From positions 1-8,331 of the forward strand of contig DASSTJ010000148.1 of assembly GCA_035707965.1 (NCBI GenBank): 8,331 bases of DNA, written 5' to 3'. Origin of the DNA: DASSTJ01 sp035707965. Its GTDB lineage: Bacteria; Actinomycetota; Actinomycetes; Actinomycetales; Angustibacteraceae. This document shows positions 1 to 6,880 of this stretch, one piece after another. The notes under the pieces are model-generated. The model had not been told where the DNA came from. It made no database searches and saw only the letters and a list, made by a program, of their open reading frames with translations. A program made the translations under genes and the position numbers. Position 1 is the first letter of the stretch. Each line of letters begins with the position of its first letter.

Positions 1-4
1 GAGC

Positions 5-313
5 ATGCTGATCGCCTTCTCCGTCGCACCGTCCGGCACCGGTGACTCCGTGTCCGGAGCCGTCGCCGACGCCGTCCGCATCGTCCGTGAGTCAGGGCTG
101 CCGAACCGCACCGACTCGATGTTCACCACGATCGAGGGTGACTGGGACGAGTGCATGGACGTCGTGAAGCGCGCCTGCGAGGCGGTGGGCCAGCACGGCG
201 AGCGGGTGAGCCTCGTCCTCAAGGCCGACATCCGGCCCGGGCGGACGGGCGAGATGCAGGCGAAGCTCGATCGGCTCGAGGCGGCCATCGGCCACGGCGA
301 CCAGAACGACTGA
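5..313 (+). CDS. Thiamine-binding protein, MTH1187/YqgV (DUF77) family
   Basis: This encodes 102 residues, the normal full length for this family of small ferredoxin-like-fold cytoplasmic proteins. Structural work on relatives such as MTH1187 and TM0486 points to binding of thiamine or a similar small ligand; no catalytic role is established. The recognisable family features are the opening strand MLIAFSVAPSG, the segment GLPNRTDSMFTTIEGDWDE at about residues 31-49, and the late strand RVSLVLKADIRPG at about 67-79. The ATG at base 5 fits the usual family start. Only four bases precede it, so no ribosome binding site can be judged and a slightly earlier start cannot be excluded. It ends in TGA, followed by a gap of 253 bases before the transporter operon, so it is probably not co-transcribed with it. 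The family assignment is firm; the physiological role is not known from this context. Confidence 0.85.
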   Translation: MLIAFSVAPSGTGDSVSGAVADAVRIVRESGLPNRTDSMFTTIEGDWDECMDVVKRACEAVGQHGERVSLVLKADIRPGRTGEMQAKLDRLEAAIGHGDQND

Positions 314-337
314 CGTCACCGCGACGACTCTGGCGCC

Positions 338-355
338 GACGGGGGTAACACCGTC
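338..355 (+). terminator. Weak hairpin after the thiamine-binding gene
   Basis: GACGG at 338-342 is complementary to CCGTC at 351-355 across an 8-base loop, starting 25 bases after the stop codon. There is no T-tract behind it, as is common for terminators in high-GC actinomycetes. It could be a weak terminator, or a chance pairing in GC-rich DNA. Confidence 0.2.
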
Positions 356-377
356 CCCTGCCCGGCGTGAGGGTGCT

Positions 378-399
378 CCGTCACAGTGCCGTCACGATC
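378..399 (+). repeat. Two direct repeats with 11-base phasing (CCGTCAC)
   Basis: The heptamer CCGTCAC occurs at 378-384 and again at 389-395, so the starts are exactly 11 bases apart, one helical turn. This resembles the layout of tandem sites bound by OmpR/PhoB-type response regulators. The GTCAC core is loosely like the GTTCAC core of actinobacterial PHO boxes. Only two units are seen and the match is short, so a regulatory role is only a suggestion. Confidence 0.25.
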
Positions 400-424
400 C
401 GGCCGGCCTGCTGGTCTGCGGCCT

Positions 425-481
425 CGTCAGGGGTGAGGCTGTGCTGGGCCTGCGACCGCGCCGGCCTCACCCTGCCTGACG
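425..481 (+). repeat. Imperfect inverted repeat, 15-bp stem with a 3-base bulge
   Basis: The left arm is CGTCAG (425-430) followed directly by GGGTGAGGC (431-439). The right arm is GCCTCACCC (464-472), then three unpaired bases TGC (473-475), then CTGACG (476-481). All 15 arm bases are perfectly complementary, with a 24-base loop (440-463) that can itself pair weakly. It lies between the thiamine-binding gene and the candidate operon promoter. It could act as a bidirectional-type terminator or boundary for read-through from the upstream gene, or as paired protein-binding half-sites about 36 bases apart. The pairing is seen directly; the function is inferred. Confidence 0.5.
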
Positions 482-496
482 GCGACCGGTAGCGCT

Positions 497-514
497 GCGC
501 CAGACCTCTGACGC
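497..514 (+). promoter_or_regulatory. 18-bp dyad, candidate operator
   Basis: GCGCCAGACCTCTGACGC reads as two half-sites, GCGnCAGA and TCTGnCGC, around a CC centre. Seven of nine symmetric pairs are complementary. Its right half overlaps the candidate -35 hexamer at 508-513, the usual position for a repressor operator. No regulator gene lies in the window to pair with it, and a chance dyad of this quality is possible in GC-rich DNA. Confidence 0.3.
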
Positions 515-537
515 GTGCACGACCTGTCTCGTACGGT
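508..537 (+). promoter_or_regulatory. Candidate SigA-type promoter of the ABC operon
   Basis: CTGACG at 508-513 matches four of six positions of TTGACA. After an 18-base spacer comes TACGGT at 532-537, which fits the actinobacterial TAnnnT -10 pattern. Transcription would start near 544, about 23 bases before the ATG at 567. That leaves a short leader just long enough for the Shine-Dalgarno sequence at 554-559. No other position in the gap gave me a better pair of hexamers. Confidence 0.35.
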
Positions 538-553
538 GCTGCGACGAGGACGT

Positions 554-559
554 GGAGGA
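554..559 (+). promoter_or_regulatory. Shine-Dalgarno GGAGGA that sets the first permease start
   Basis: GGAGGA sits 7 bases ahead of the ATG at 567. An in-frame GTG at 552 would overlap this element and has only GAGGA one base before it, too close to work. The ATG at 567 is therefore preferred. Confidence 0.75.
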
Positions 560-566
560 CGACCGC

Positions 567-3500
567 ATGAGACGGCTGGTGGCCGCTCGGCTGCGCCACC
601 AACCGGCACAGGCGGTGCTCGTCACACTGCTCGCCGCCCTCGTGTCCCTGTCGGCCGTGCTCGGCGTCGGGTACGCGCAGGCCGTGGAGCGGTCGGTCCA
701 GCACCAGACCCTGGCGGACGCGCCGGTGAGCGCGAGCGGCATGTCGGTCAGCGTCACCGGCGCCCCGCCGGCTTCGCCGCGGCAGCTGCGCGAGCAGCTC
801 GCGGGAGCCCTCGACGACCCGGTCTGGGGCACGGCCGCGGTCGGCGCCAGCGCGGACGGGCTGCTCGTGCTGCCCGCCGGCAAGCAGCTCGTGTCCGTCG
901 CCGTCCGCGACGGGCTCTGCGAGCACCTCACCATCGTCCAGGGCAGCTGCTTGACCGAAGCGCGTGCTGCGTCCTCGGACGACGCCGGCGAGGTTCTCGT
1001 CAGCAGTCGCACGCTCGCGGGGCTCCACCTGCGCCTCGGCGACGCGCTTCCGATCGCTGACGGCTCAGGCAACGACACCACGCCGGTCTTGCAGCCACGT
1101 GTCGTGGGCGTGTACCAGCCGTACGAGGCGACGCAGCCGTACTGGTTCGACCACGCGGTGGCTCGCGACCCCGTCGCGGGCACGGCCATCGACGGGGGCG
1201 ACGTGGTCTTCGTCGACTGGGCGACGCTCAGCGCAGGTAGCTGGCGGTCGCTCACGACCTCGGTCGACGTGCCGCTCGCGCTGCCCGGCTCGACCTTCGG
1301 TGACGGTCAGGCGGTCCGGAGAGGCGCTGACCGGCTCACGGCCGCGGCCCGCACGGTGGGCGGACGGACGTCGACGCAGCTCCCGGCCCTGCTGCAGGAG
1401 GCCGCGCAGCAGCGCCACGACGCCCGCGCCGCCCTGCCACTGCTCGCTCTGCAGATCGTCGTGCTGTCGCTCGTCGTGCTGGCCTACGTCGCTGCGGCGA
1501 CGACCGAGCAGCGCCGGCCCGAGGTGGCGCTGGCCCGGCTGCGCGGTCAGCAGCCGGCAGCGGCAGCGGGCCTCCTGGTGCGCGAGCTCGGCATCCTCGT
1601 CGCGGCCGGAGCGGTGCTCGGAGGACTCGCGGGCTGGGGTCTGGCCAAGCTCGCCGCGCTCGTGTGGCTCGTGCCGGGCACGCCCGTGTCGCCGCACTGG
1701 GCGATGCTGGCGGCCGCCGCGGCCGCGGGGGTGGCCGGTCTGCTGGCCGCGGTCGTGGTCGCCGTCCCGACCGTTCGTGAACCCCTCGTCAGCCTGCTGC
1801 GCTCGGTGCCGCCGCGCAGCTCCGCGCTGCGCGCCGGCGTGGGGGACGGCATCGTCATCGCCCTCTGCGTGGCTGGGCTCGTGACGCTGCTCAGCGGCGA
1901 TCCCAGCGACCCGTCGGCGCTCGTCGCGCCAGGCCTGCTCGCCCTCGCGGGTGGGCTCCTGCTGTCGCAGCTCGTCGTGCCGGTAGCCGGCCTGCTCGGC
2001 CGCAGGCAGCTGCGCCGGGGGAGGCTGAGCAGCGGTCTCGCCTCGATCGCCATGTCGCGCCGTCCCGCGCTGCGGCGCCTCGTCGCCATCGTGGCGGTCG
2101 CCGTGGCCCTTCTCGTGTTCGCCGCAGGTGCTGACGCGGTCGCGCGGGACCAGCGGCGCGTCGCGGCCGACCAGCGGGTGGGCGCACCCGTCGTCCTCAC
2201 CGTGGAGTCGCCGTCCGCGACGGCGCTGCGTGACGCGGTGACGACCGCGGACCCGGCTCACCGTTACGCGACGCCGGTGCTCGTGGCGCGTGGCGCCAGC
2301 GCCCAAGGGCCGCGCTCGCTCGCAGTCGATCCGCAGTCGTTCGGGCGCATCGCGTTCTGGGACGGCTCGGGCACCCCCGGCTCGGGCACCCCCGGCTCGG
2401 GCACCCCCGGCTCTGGGGCTCCGGCGCTCGACGACCTCAAACCGCCGGACGTCGCGCCGGTGCCGCTCCGAGGTTCCTCGCTCCGAGTGGACGCCACGGT
2501 GTCGGCAGAACCGATCAGTCCCACGCCGGACGAGCGCCCGTTGCTCACGCGCACCAACCGGAACGCCGACCCCGGCCTGCACGGACCGCTGCAGCTCACC
2601 GTGGACGTCGAGACCGCGGACGGAGCCGTCGTCAACGTGCCGTTCGGCGCGGTGAAACCTGGCACCGCGCACCTCACCGCCGACGTGCCGTGCGCCGACG
2701 GGTGCCTGCTGCGGCGCGTGGGTGTGCAGCGCCTGCAGGCCGACATCGGTGGCGCGCAGCTGCGCGTCGACCTGGCCCTGACCGACCAGCAGGGGTCGGT
2801 CGACCTGCGGGCGGCGGACAAGGGCTGGTCCGGGATCGGGGTGGTGCTCCCGGTCATCGTCTCGGCCGGCCCCGGAGGAGCGCTTCAGCTGGAGTCACGC
2901 AGCTTCGGCACGGCTCTGAGCGCCCAGCGCGACGACGTGCCACGCGTGCTGGCGGCCGTGGTGGCAGGTGACATCCCGCAAGCGCGCGTCAACGGCGCCT
3001 TCGCGACGCAGGAGACCAGCCTGGTGGAGGCGCCCGCTGTCGCCGGAGGCACGCGGGTCTACGAGCAGGCCGGTCGCGTCCCCGCCCTCCCGAGCGTGCG
3101 CCAGGACGACGGCACGCCAGGGGCCGCGCTGCTGGTCTCGTACGACCTGGTCCGCCGCTCCGAGTCCGGCTTGGGCACGCGCACCCTGCAGCAGGTGTGG
3201 CTGGGAGCCGACGACGGCGCGCGCGAGGCGGAGCTGGTGCGCTCGCTGCGCGCCTCGGGGGTCGAGGTCGTGGGTCGGGCGTCGGCCGCGGGCGAGGCGG
3301 AGCGCCTGGCCTCGCAAGGGTCCGGAATGGCGCTGCGCCTCGCCCTCGTCGTCGGTGGGGTCGCGCTGGTGCTCGCCGCCGTCGTGCTCGGCGTCGCGGT
3401 GGCGACCTCCGGTCGGGTGCGGGCGCACGACCTGGCCGGTCTTCGTGCCGTCGGCGTGCCGCGGCGCGTCGTCTCGAGCGCCGCGGTCCGCGAACAGCTC

Positions 3501-3740
3501 GTCGTCGCGGTCGTCGGTGTCGTGACCGGAGCCGTGCTGGGCGGGATCGGCGCGGCGCTCATGCTGTCGCGCTCGACCCCCAGCAGCGTGCTGCCCGAGC
3601 CTCGCGTCGCGGTGGCATGGCCCGCGGCCGGGGCCGCCGTCGTCCTCTCGTTGCTGCTGCTCGGTGGGGTGTGCGTGCTTCTCGGCCGGCGACTGGCCGC
3701 GCGGGCGGTCCCCGAGCTGCTGGTGGAGGGGGCGAGATGA
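567..3740 (+). CDS. FtsX/MacB-type ABC transporter permease (first paralogue)
   Basis: This 1057-residue inner-membrane protein has two FtsX-type permease domains. Predicted membrane segments lie at about residues 15-36, 289-311, 341-366, 380-402, 426-443, 450-478, 503-523, 923-947, 976-1000 and 1017-1040, ten in all. A first extracytoplasmic domain (about 40-285) follows segment 1 and a second (about 525-920) follows segment 7. FtsX-like coupling stretches are visible at VALARLRG (about 320-327) and DLAGLRAVGVPRR (about 955-967). Cysteines 118/128 and 709/713 fall in the outer domains and are matched in the next gene. A Gly/Ser/Thr/Pro repeat linker occupies residues 600-619. The start is the ATG at 567, supported by GGAGGA; the stop overlaps the next start as ATGA. 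Proteins of this class use cytoplasmic ATPases to drive export, lipid or lipoprotein extraction, or extracytoplasmic signalling. No substrate can be assigned here. Confidence 0.85.
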   Translation: MRRLVAARLRHQPAQAVLVTLLAALVSLSAVLGVGYAQAVERSVQHQTLADAPVSASGMSVSVTGAPPASPRQLREQLAGALDDPVWGTAAVGASADGLLVLPAGKQLVSVAVRDGLCEHLTIVQGSCLTEARAASSDDAGEVLVSSRTLAGLHLRLGDALPIADGSGNDTTPVLQPRVVGVYQPYEATQPYWFDHAVARDPVAGTAIDGGDVVFVDWATLSAGSWRSLTTSVDVPLALPGSTFGDGQAVRRGADRLTAAARTVGGRTSTQLPALLQEAAQQRHDARAALPLLALQIVVLSLVVLAYVAAATTEQRRPEVALARLRGQQPAAAAGLLVRELGILVAAGAVLGGLAGWGLAKLAALVWLVPGTPVSPHWAMLAAAAAAGVAGLLAAVVVAVPTVREPLVSLLRSVPPRSSALRAGVGDGIVIALCVAGLVTLLSGDPSDPSALVAPGLLALAGGLLLSQLVVPVAGLLGRRQLRRGRLSSGLASIAMSRRPALRRLVAIVAVAVALLVFAAGADAVARDQRRVAADQRVGAPVVLTVESPSATALRDAVTTADPAHRYATPVLVARGASAQGPRSLAVDPQSFGRIAFWDGSGTPGSGTPGSGTPGSGAPALDDLKPPDVAPVPLRGSSLRVDATVSAEPISPTPDERPLLTRTNRNADPGLHGPLQLTVDVETADGAVVNVPFGAVKPGTAHLTADVPCADGCLLRRVGVQRLQADIGGAQLRVDLALTDQQGSVDLRAADKGWSGIGVVLPVIVSAGPGGALQLESRSFGTALSAQRDDVPRVLAAVVAGDIPQARVNGAFATQETSLVEAPAVAGGTRVYEQAGRVPALPSVRQDDGTPGAALLVSYDLVRRSESGLGTRTLQQVWLGADDGAREAELVRSLRASGVEVVGRASAAGEAERLASQGSGMALRLALVVGGVALVLAAVVLGVAVATSGRVRAHDLAGLRAVGVPRRVVSSAAVREQLVVAVVGVVTGAVLGGIGAALMLSRSTPSSVLPEPRVAVAWPAAGAAVVLSLLLLGGVCVLLGRRLAARAVPELLVEGAR
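2364..2423 (+). repeat. 15-base tandem repeat coding Gly-Ser-Gly-Thr-Pro units
   Basis: The unit GGCTCGGGCACCCCC occurs three times without a mismatch at 2364-2378, 2379-2393 and 2394-2408. A fourth, diverged unit (GGCTCTGGGGCTCCG, coding GSGAP) follows at 2409-2423. The repeat is in frame and codes residues 600-619 of the first permease, in its second extracytoplasmic domain. Identity at synonymous positions suggests recent slippage or unequal recombination. The second permease has no such repeat at the matching place. Copy-number changes would keep the frame and alter only the length of a flexible linker. Confidence 0.9.
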
Positions 3741-6700
3741 CCGGCCTGCTCGCGACCCTGCGGCTGGCGTTGGGCGGCATCGCCTACCGCCGCTCGACCG
3801 CCGTCATCGTGCTGCTGCTGGCGGTCGTCGCCTCGACCGCCGCCGTCGTCGCCCCGCTGTACTCGCGGGCGGCTGAGGAGTCGATCGCGCGCGGGGCCCT
3901 CGCCCGGTCCGACCAGTTCGCCCGCGCGGTGCACGTCGACGTCTCCACGAACGCGGCGCTGCAGTCGGCCGCTCCCCAGGCCGACGAGGCAGTGGCGATC
4001 GTGGAGGAGCAGCTGCGCAGCCCCGCGTTCCAACGCCCGATGGTGGTGCGGGCGACGGAGGGTCTGGCGCAGCCGACCTCCGGCCCGCAGGCGAGCGGGC
4101 GCGTCGTCGTCCCGGTCGCCGAGCGGAGCAGCCTCTGCGACCACCTGAAGGTCACCGAGGGACGCTGCCCCACTGGGGCCGACGAGGTCGCGGTGACGAC
4201 GCGCAGCCTCGAGCTGCTGGGACTGCGTGTCGGCGACCACGTGTCGCTCACCTTCCCCGACCTCGCCAACGCCGTGAGCGGGCAGCGGGCCGGGACGCTC
4301 ACGGTCGTCGGGTCGTACCGTCCGTTCGACCTCGACGACCCGTACTGGCTCGGCCGGCAGATCTTCGGCTACGTGCCGCACGAGCGCCCGCAGGGCCTGG
4401 GTGAGCTGCCGCCGATGTCGGACACGCTCCTCGCGGGTCCCGGGTTCGCCGACCGCGTGGGGCTGCCGGCCTACGCGCTCGACGTGCCCGTCGACCCCCG
4501 GGCGCTCGACCTCGACAGCGCGCCGGTGGCGGCCGCGCAGGTGGCCGAGCTGGCCAAGGGCCTGGGGCTGCGCGGCGCGCTGGTGACGAGCCAGCTGCCC
4601 GTGCTGGTGGACCGGGCGACCGAGCGCAGCGCGGTCGTCCGGGTCGCCGCCCCGCTGGCCGCCGTGCAGCTCGTGCTGCTCGCGTGGGTGATCCTCGCCC
4701 ACGTCGTCGGCTCGGCCACCCAGGAGCGTGCGCCCGAGCTGGGGCTCGCCAAGCTGCGCGGTCTCAGCCCCGGTCGCACCGTGCGGTTCGGGCTCGCCGA
4801 GGTGGTGCTCCTCCTGCTCGTCGCCGCGCCCCTCGGCACGCTTCTCGGGTGGCTGGTGGTGAGGCTCGCCGCGGAGCACCTCTTCGAGGCCGGCACCGGG
4901 GTGCACCTCACCCGCTGGGTGGTGGCCTCGGTGCTGCTCGGTGTCGTCGGCGGCATCGGCGCCGCTGCCGTCGCGGCGCACGGGGTGGCCAGGCAGCACG
5001 TGGCCGAGCTGCTGCGGCGCGTGCCAGGTGCGGCAGCCGGACGACGTGCCGGCGTCGCGGAGGGCGCCGTGCTGGCACTCGTGGTGGCCGGTGTCGTCCA
5101 GCTGGCGCTCACCCGCGACGAGACGCCCGGGCCGGTGGCCATGGCGGCGCCGGGCATGATCGCGCTGGGCGGCGCGCTGCTGGCCGCGCGAGCGCTGCGG
5201 CTGCTGGCTCGACGCCGCACCGTCCGGTCCCTCGACGCCGGCAGGCCGGCCGCCGTGCTCGGCTGGGCCGGCGTGCTTCGGCGGGCCGGCGTCGCCCGCA
5301 CGACCGGCGTGCTGACGGCGGCCATCGCCCTGCTCCTCATCGGCGTGCAGGCGTGGAGCGTCGCCAGCCGTGAACGGGCCGTTCGCGCGACGGCGGAGAC
5401 GGGTGCGGCGGTGGTGCTCGACGTCGACGCCACCTCACCGACCGCCCTGCGGGACGCCGTCCGCAGGGCCGACCCCGGTGCTGACGCCATGGCGGTCGTC
5501 CGGTTGCCGGGCGGCGACACCAATCCCACGGTCCTCGCCGTCGACGGCACGCGTGCCGCTCACGTGCTCGCGTTCGGCCACCAGCGCCCGGACCACCTGA
5601 CCGCAGCCCTCGACCCGCGACTACCGGACCCGTTGACGGTGCGTCCCGGTGTCGTCGAGGTGGGTCTGCAGGTGCGGTCGGTCAGCAGCCCGTCACCGCT
5701 CACCGCCTCGGTCACCGTCGCCCGGCCGACGTCCAGCACCGAGGCTCCGGCAGCTGCCCAAACTCCGGCCGCGAGCTCGTGGGTGGAGCTGCCGCTGGGA
5801 GAGCTGCGCGCCGGTGACCGCACGTACCGCGCCGAGGTCCCCTCCTGGTGCTCCGACGGGTGCCGCCTCGTGGGCCTGGCGCTGCAGCACCCCGGCACGG
5901 ACATCGCCTCCGCCACGGCCGACCTGACGGTGACCTCCATCGCGACGGGACCGGTCGCCCAGGTCACGCCGCTGACGACGGCCTTCGACGACCCGCACGC
6001 GTGGCGGCCTGGAGTGCCCGACCTCGGCGCCGCCCTGGTCGACGTCACCCCAGGTCGTCAGCTGAAGGTCACGGTGAGCGCGCCGGGCGGGGTGCCGGCG
6101 CGAGTCGTGCACGGTGACGCGCCGGAGCCTCTGCCCGGGCTCGTCGCACCCGGCACCGCCGCTCGCGACGGCCTCGTCCAGGCGGTCGGTCTGGACGGCG
6201 GCCTGCTCAGGGTGGCGCGCACCAGCCCCGTCGCGTTCGTCCCCGGCCTGGGCTCGTCCGGCGCGATCGTCGACCTGGACCTCGCCCTGCGCGGCACGGC
6301 CCGCACGGGCAACGGCGACCTTCAGGTGTGGCTCGACCGTGACGACCCGGTGTTCGAGCGGTCGCTGACGACCGCCCTCCGGCACGACGGCGTGACGGTC
6401 ACCGGACGCACGGCCGCGCAGAGCGAGCAGTCGGCGCTCGCCAAGGACGGGGCGGTGCTCTCGCTGCTGCTGTTCGTCGCGTGCGGTGGGGTCGCGCTCA
6501 TCGTGTCGGCGGGCGCGATGCTCGTGGCCGCCTTCGTCGGCGGCCGTCAGCGGGCGACGGAGGCAGCGGGCCTGCGCGTGGTGGGGGTGCGGCGCCTCGT
6601 CGTCCGGCGCGGGCTGCTCATCGAGAACCTGGCGGGGGTCGGCGTCGCGCTCGTCGGCGGCGCGGTGGCGGCGGTCGTGGCGGCACGGGTCGTGCTGCCG

Positions 6701-6880
6701 GTGCTGCCGCTGTTCGACCAGCCGTCGGAGTACGTGGGCGTCAGCGCGGCGCCCGACCTGCCCGTCGGTCTCTGGACGCTGCTCGCCGTCGCGGCGGTGC
6801 TGGCGACCCTGGCGGTGGTGGTCGCGTCCGGCCAGCTGAGAGGTGGAACGGTGGATCGGATCCGGGAAGGCACACGATGA
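3737..6880 (+). CDS. FtsX/MacB-type ABC transporter permease (second paralogue)
   Basis: This encodes 1047 residues with the same plan as the preceding permease. Predicted membrane segments lie at about 21-41, 303-325, 353-378, 394-416, 440-458, 466-490, 520-541, 907-933, 964-990 and 1012-1031, with extracytoplasmic domains at about 42-300 and 545-900. Shared motifs show common ancestry: LC[ED]HL followed by Gly-x-Cys (residues 133-144 here), VVGxYxP then PYW, SPTALRDAV versus SATALRDAV, C-x-D-G-C (705-709), and LQVWL versus LQQVWL before the last FtsX domain. FtsX coupling stretches are LGLAKLRGLSPGR (about 335-347) and EAAGLRVVGVRR (about 942-953). The reading frame is open well upstream, to about 3197. 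The start is taken at the ATG at 3737 because it overlaps the preceding stop as ATGA, has GGAGG at 3725-3729, and begins with the membrane anchor. It probably pairs with the first permease as a hetero-dimer. The substrate is unknown. Confidence 0.85.
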   Translation: MTGLLATLRLALGGIAYRRSTAVIVLLLAVVASTAAVVAPLYSRAAEESIARGALARSDQFARAVHVDVSTNAALQSAAPQADEAVAIVEEQLRSPAFQRPMVVRATEGLAQPTSGPQASGRVVVPVAERSSLCDHLKVTEGRCPTGADEVAVTTRSLELLGLRVGDHVSLTFPDLANAVSGQRAGTLTVVGSYRPFDLDDPYWLGRQIFGYVPHERPQGLGELPPMSDTLLAGPGFADRVGLPAYALDVPVDPRALDLDSAPVAAAQVAELAKGLGLRGALVTSQLPVLVDRATERSAVVRVAAPLAAVQLVLLAWVILAHVVGSATQERAPELGLAKLRGLSPGRTVRFGLAEVVLLLLVAAPLGTLLGWLVVRLAAEHLFEAGTGVHLTRWVVASVLLGVVGGIGAAAVAAHGVARQHVAELLRRVPGAAAGRRAGVAEGAVLALVVAGVVQLALTRDETPGPVAMAAPGMIALGGALLAARALRLLARRRTVRSLDAGRPAAVLGWAGVLRRAGVARTTGVLTAAIALLLIGVQAWSVASRERAVRATAETGAAVVLDVDATSPTALRDAVRRADPGADAMAVVRLPGGDTNPTVLAVDGTRAAHVLAFGHQRPDHLTAALDPRLPDPLTVRPGVVEVGLQVRSVSSPSPLTASVTVARPTSSTEAPAAAQTPAASSWVELPLGELRAGDRTYRAEVPSWCSDGCRLVGLALQHPGTDIASATADLTVTSIATGPVAQVTPLTTAFDDPHAWRPGVPDLGAALVDVTPGRQLKVTVSAPGGVPARVVHGDAPEPLPGLVAPGTAARDGLVQAVGLDGGLLRVARTSPVAFVPGLGSSGAIVDLDLALRGTARTGNGDLQVWLDRDDPVFERSLTTALRHDGVTVTGRTAAQSEQSALAKDGAVLSLLLFVACGGVALIVSAGAMLVAAFVGGRQRATEAAGLRVVGVRRLVVRRGLLIENLAGVGVALVGGAVAAVVAARVVLPVLPLFDQPSEYVGVSAAPDLPVGLWTLLAVAAVLATLAVVVASGQLRGGTVDRIREGTR

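Noticed and set aside
5..313. A functional link between the thiamine-binding gene and the transporter (for instance a thiamine exporter)
   Set aside because: The two are separated by 253 bases with its own candidate promoter, and FtsX/MacB-type permeases are not known thiamine transporters. Adjacency alone is not enough.
311..318. Perfect palindrome TGACGTCA at the stop of the thiamine-binding gene
   Set aside because: Eight bases only, partly fixed by the stop codon, and with no promoter nearby. Chance is the simplest explanation.
399..408. Overlapping CCGGCCGG and GGCCGGCC palindromes
   Set aside because: Very common in DNA of this composition; no partner element found.
381..551. Short frames in the intergenic gap on either strand
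   Set aside because: They run into the permease in the wrong frame, lack a ribosome binding site and have biased, featureless translations.
552..566. GTG start for the first permease
   Set aside because: It would overlap the GGAGGA that serves the ATG at 567 and has no properly spaced ribosome binding site of its own.
3197..3736. Possible earlier start for the second permease
   Set aside because: The frame is open, but its translation is an Arg/Gly/Ala-rich shadow of the first permease. The ATG at 3737 has the ATGA overlap, a Shine-Dalgarno and the expected N-terminal membrane anchor.
3059..4999. Long open frame of 646 codons on the - strand, and other - strand frames such as 1065-2672, 467-1255 and 6918-8204
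   Set aside because: They lie antisense to the well-supported transporter genes. The translations are low-complexity, rich in Arg, Gly, His, Ser and Thr, with no recognisable domain. Such frames are expected by-products of high third-position GC.
6481..6876. Possible N-terminal extension of the first ATPase
   Set aside because: The added residues are Arg/Gly-rich shadow sequence over the last helices of the second permease. The ATG at 6877 fits the ATPase family start and the ribosome binding site.
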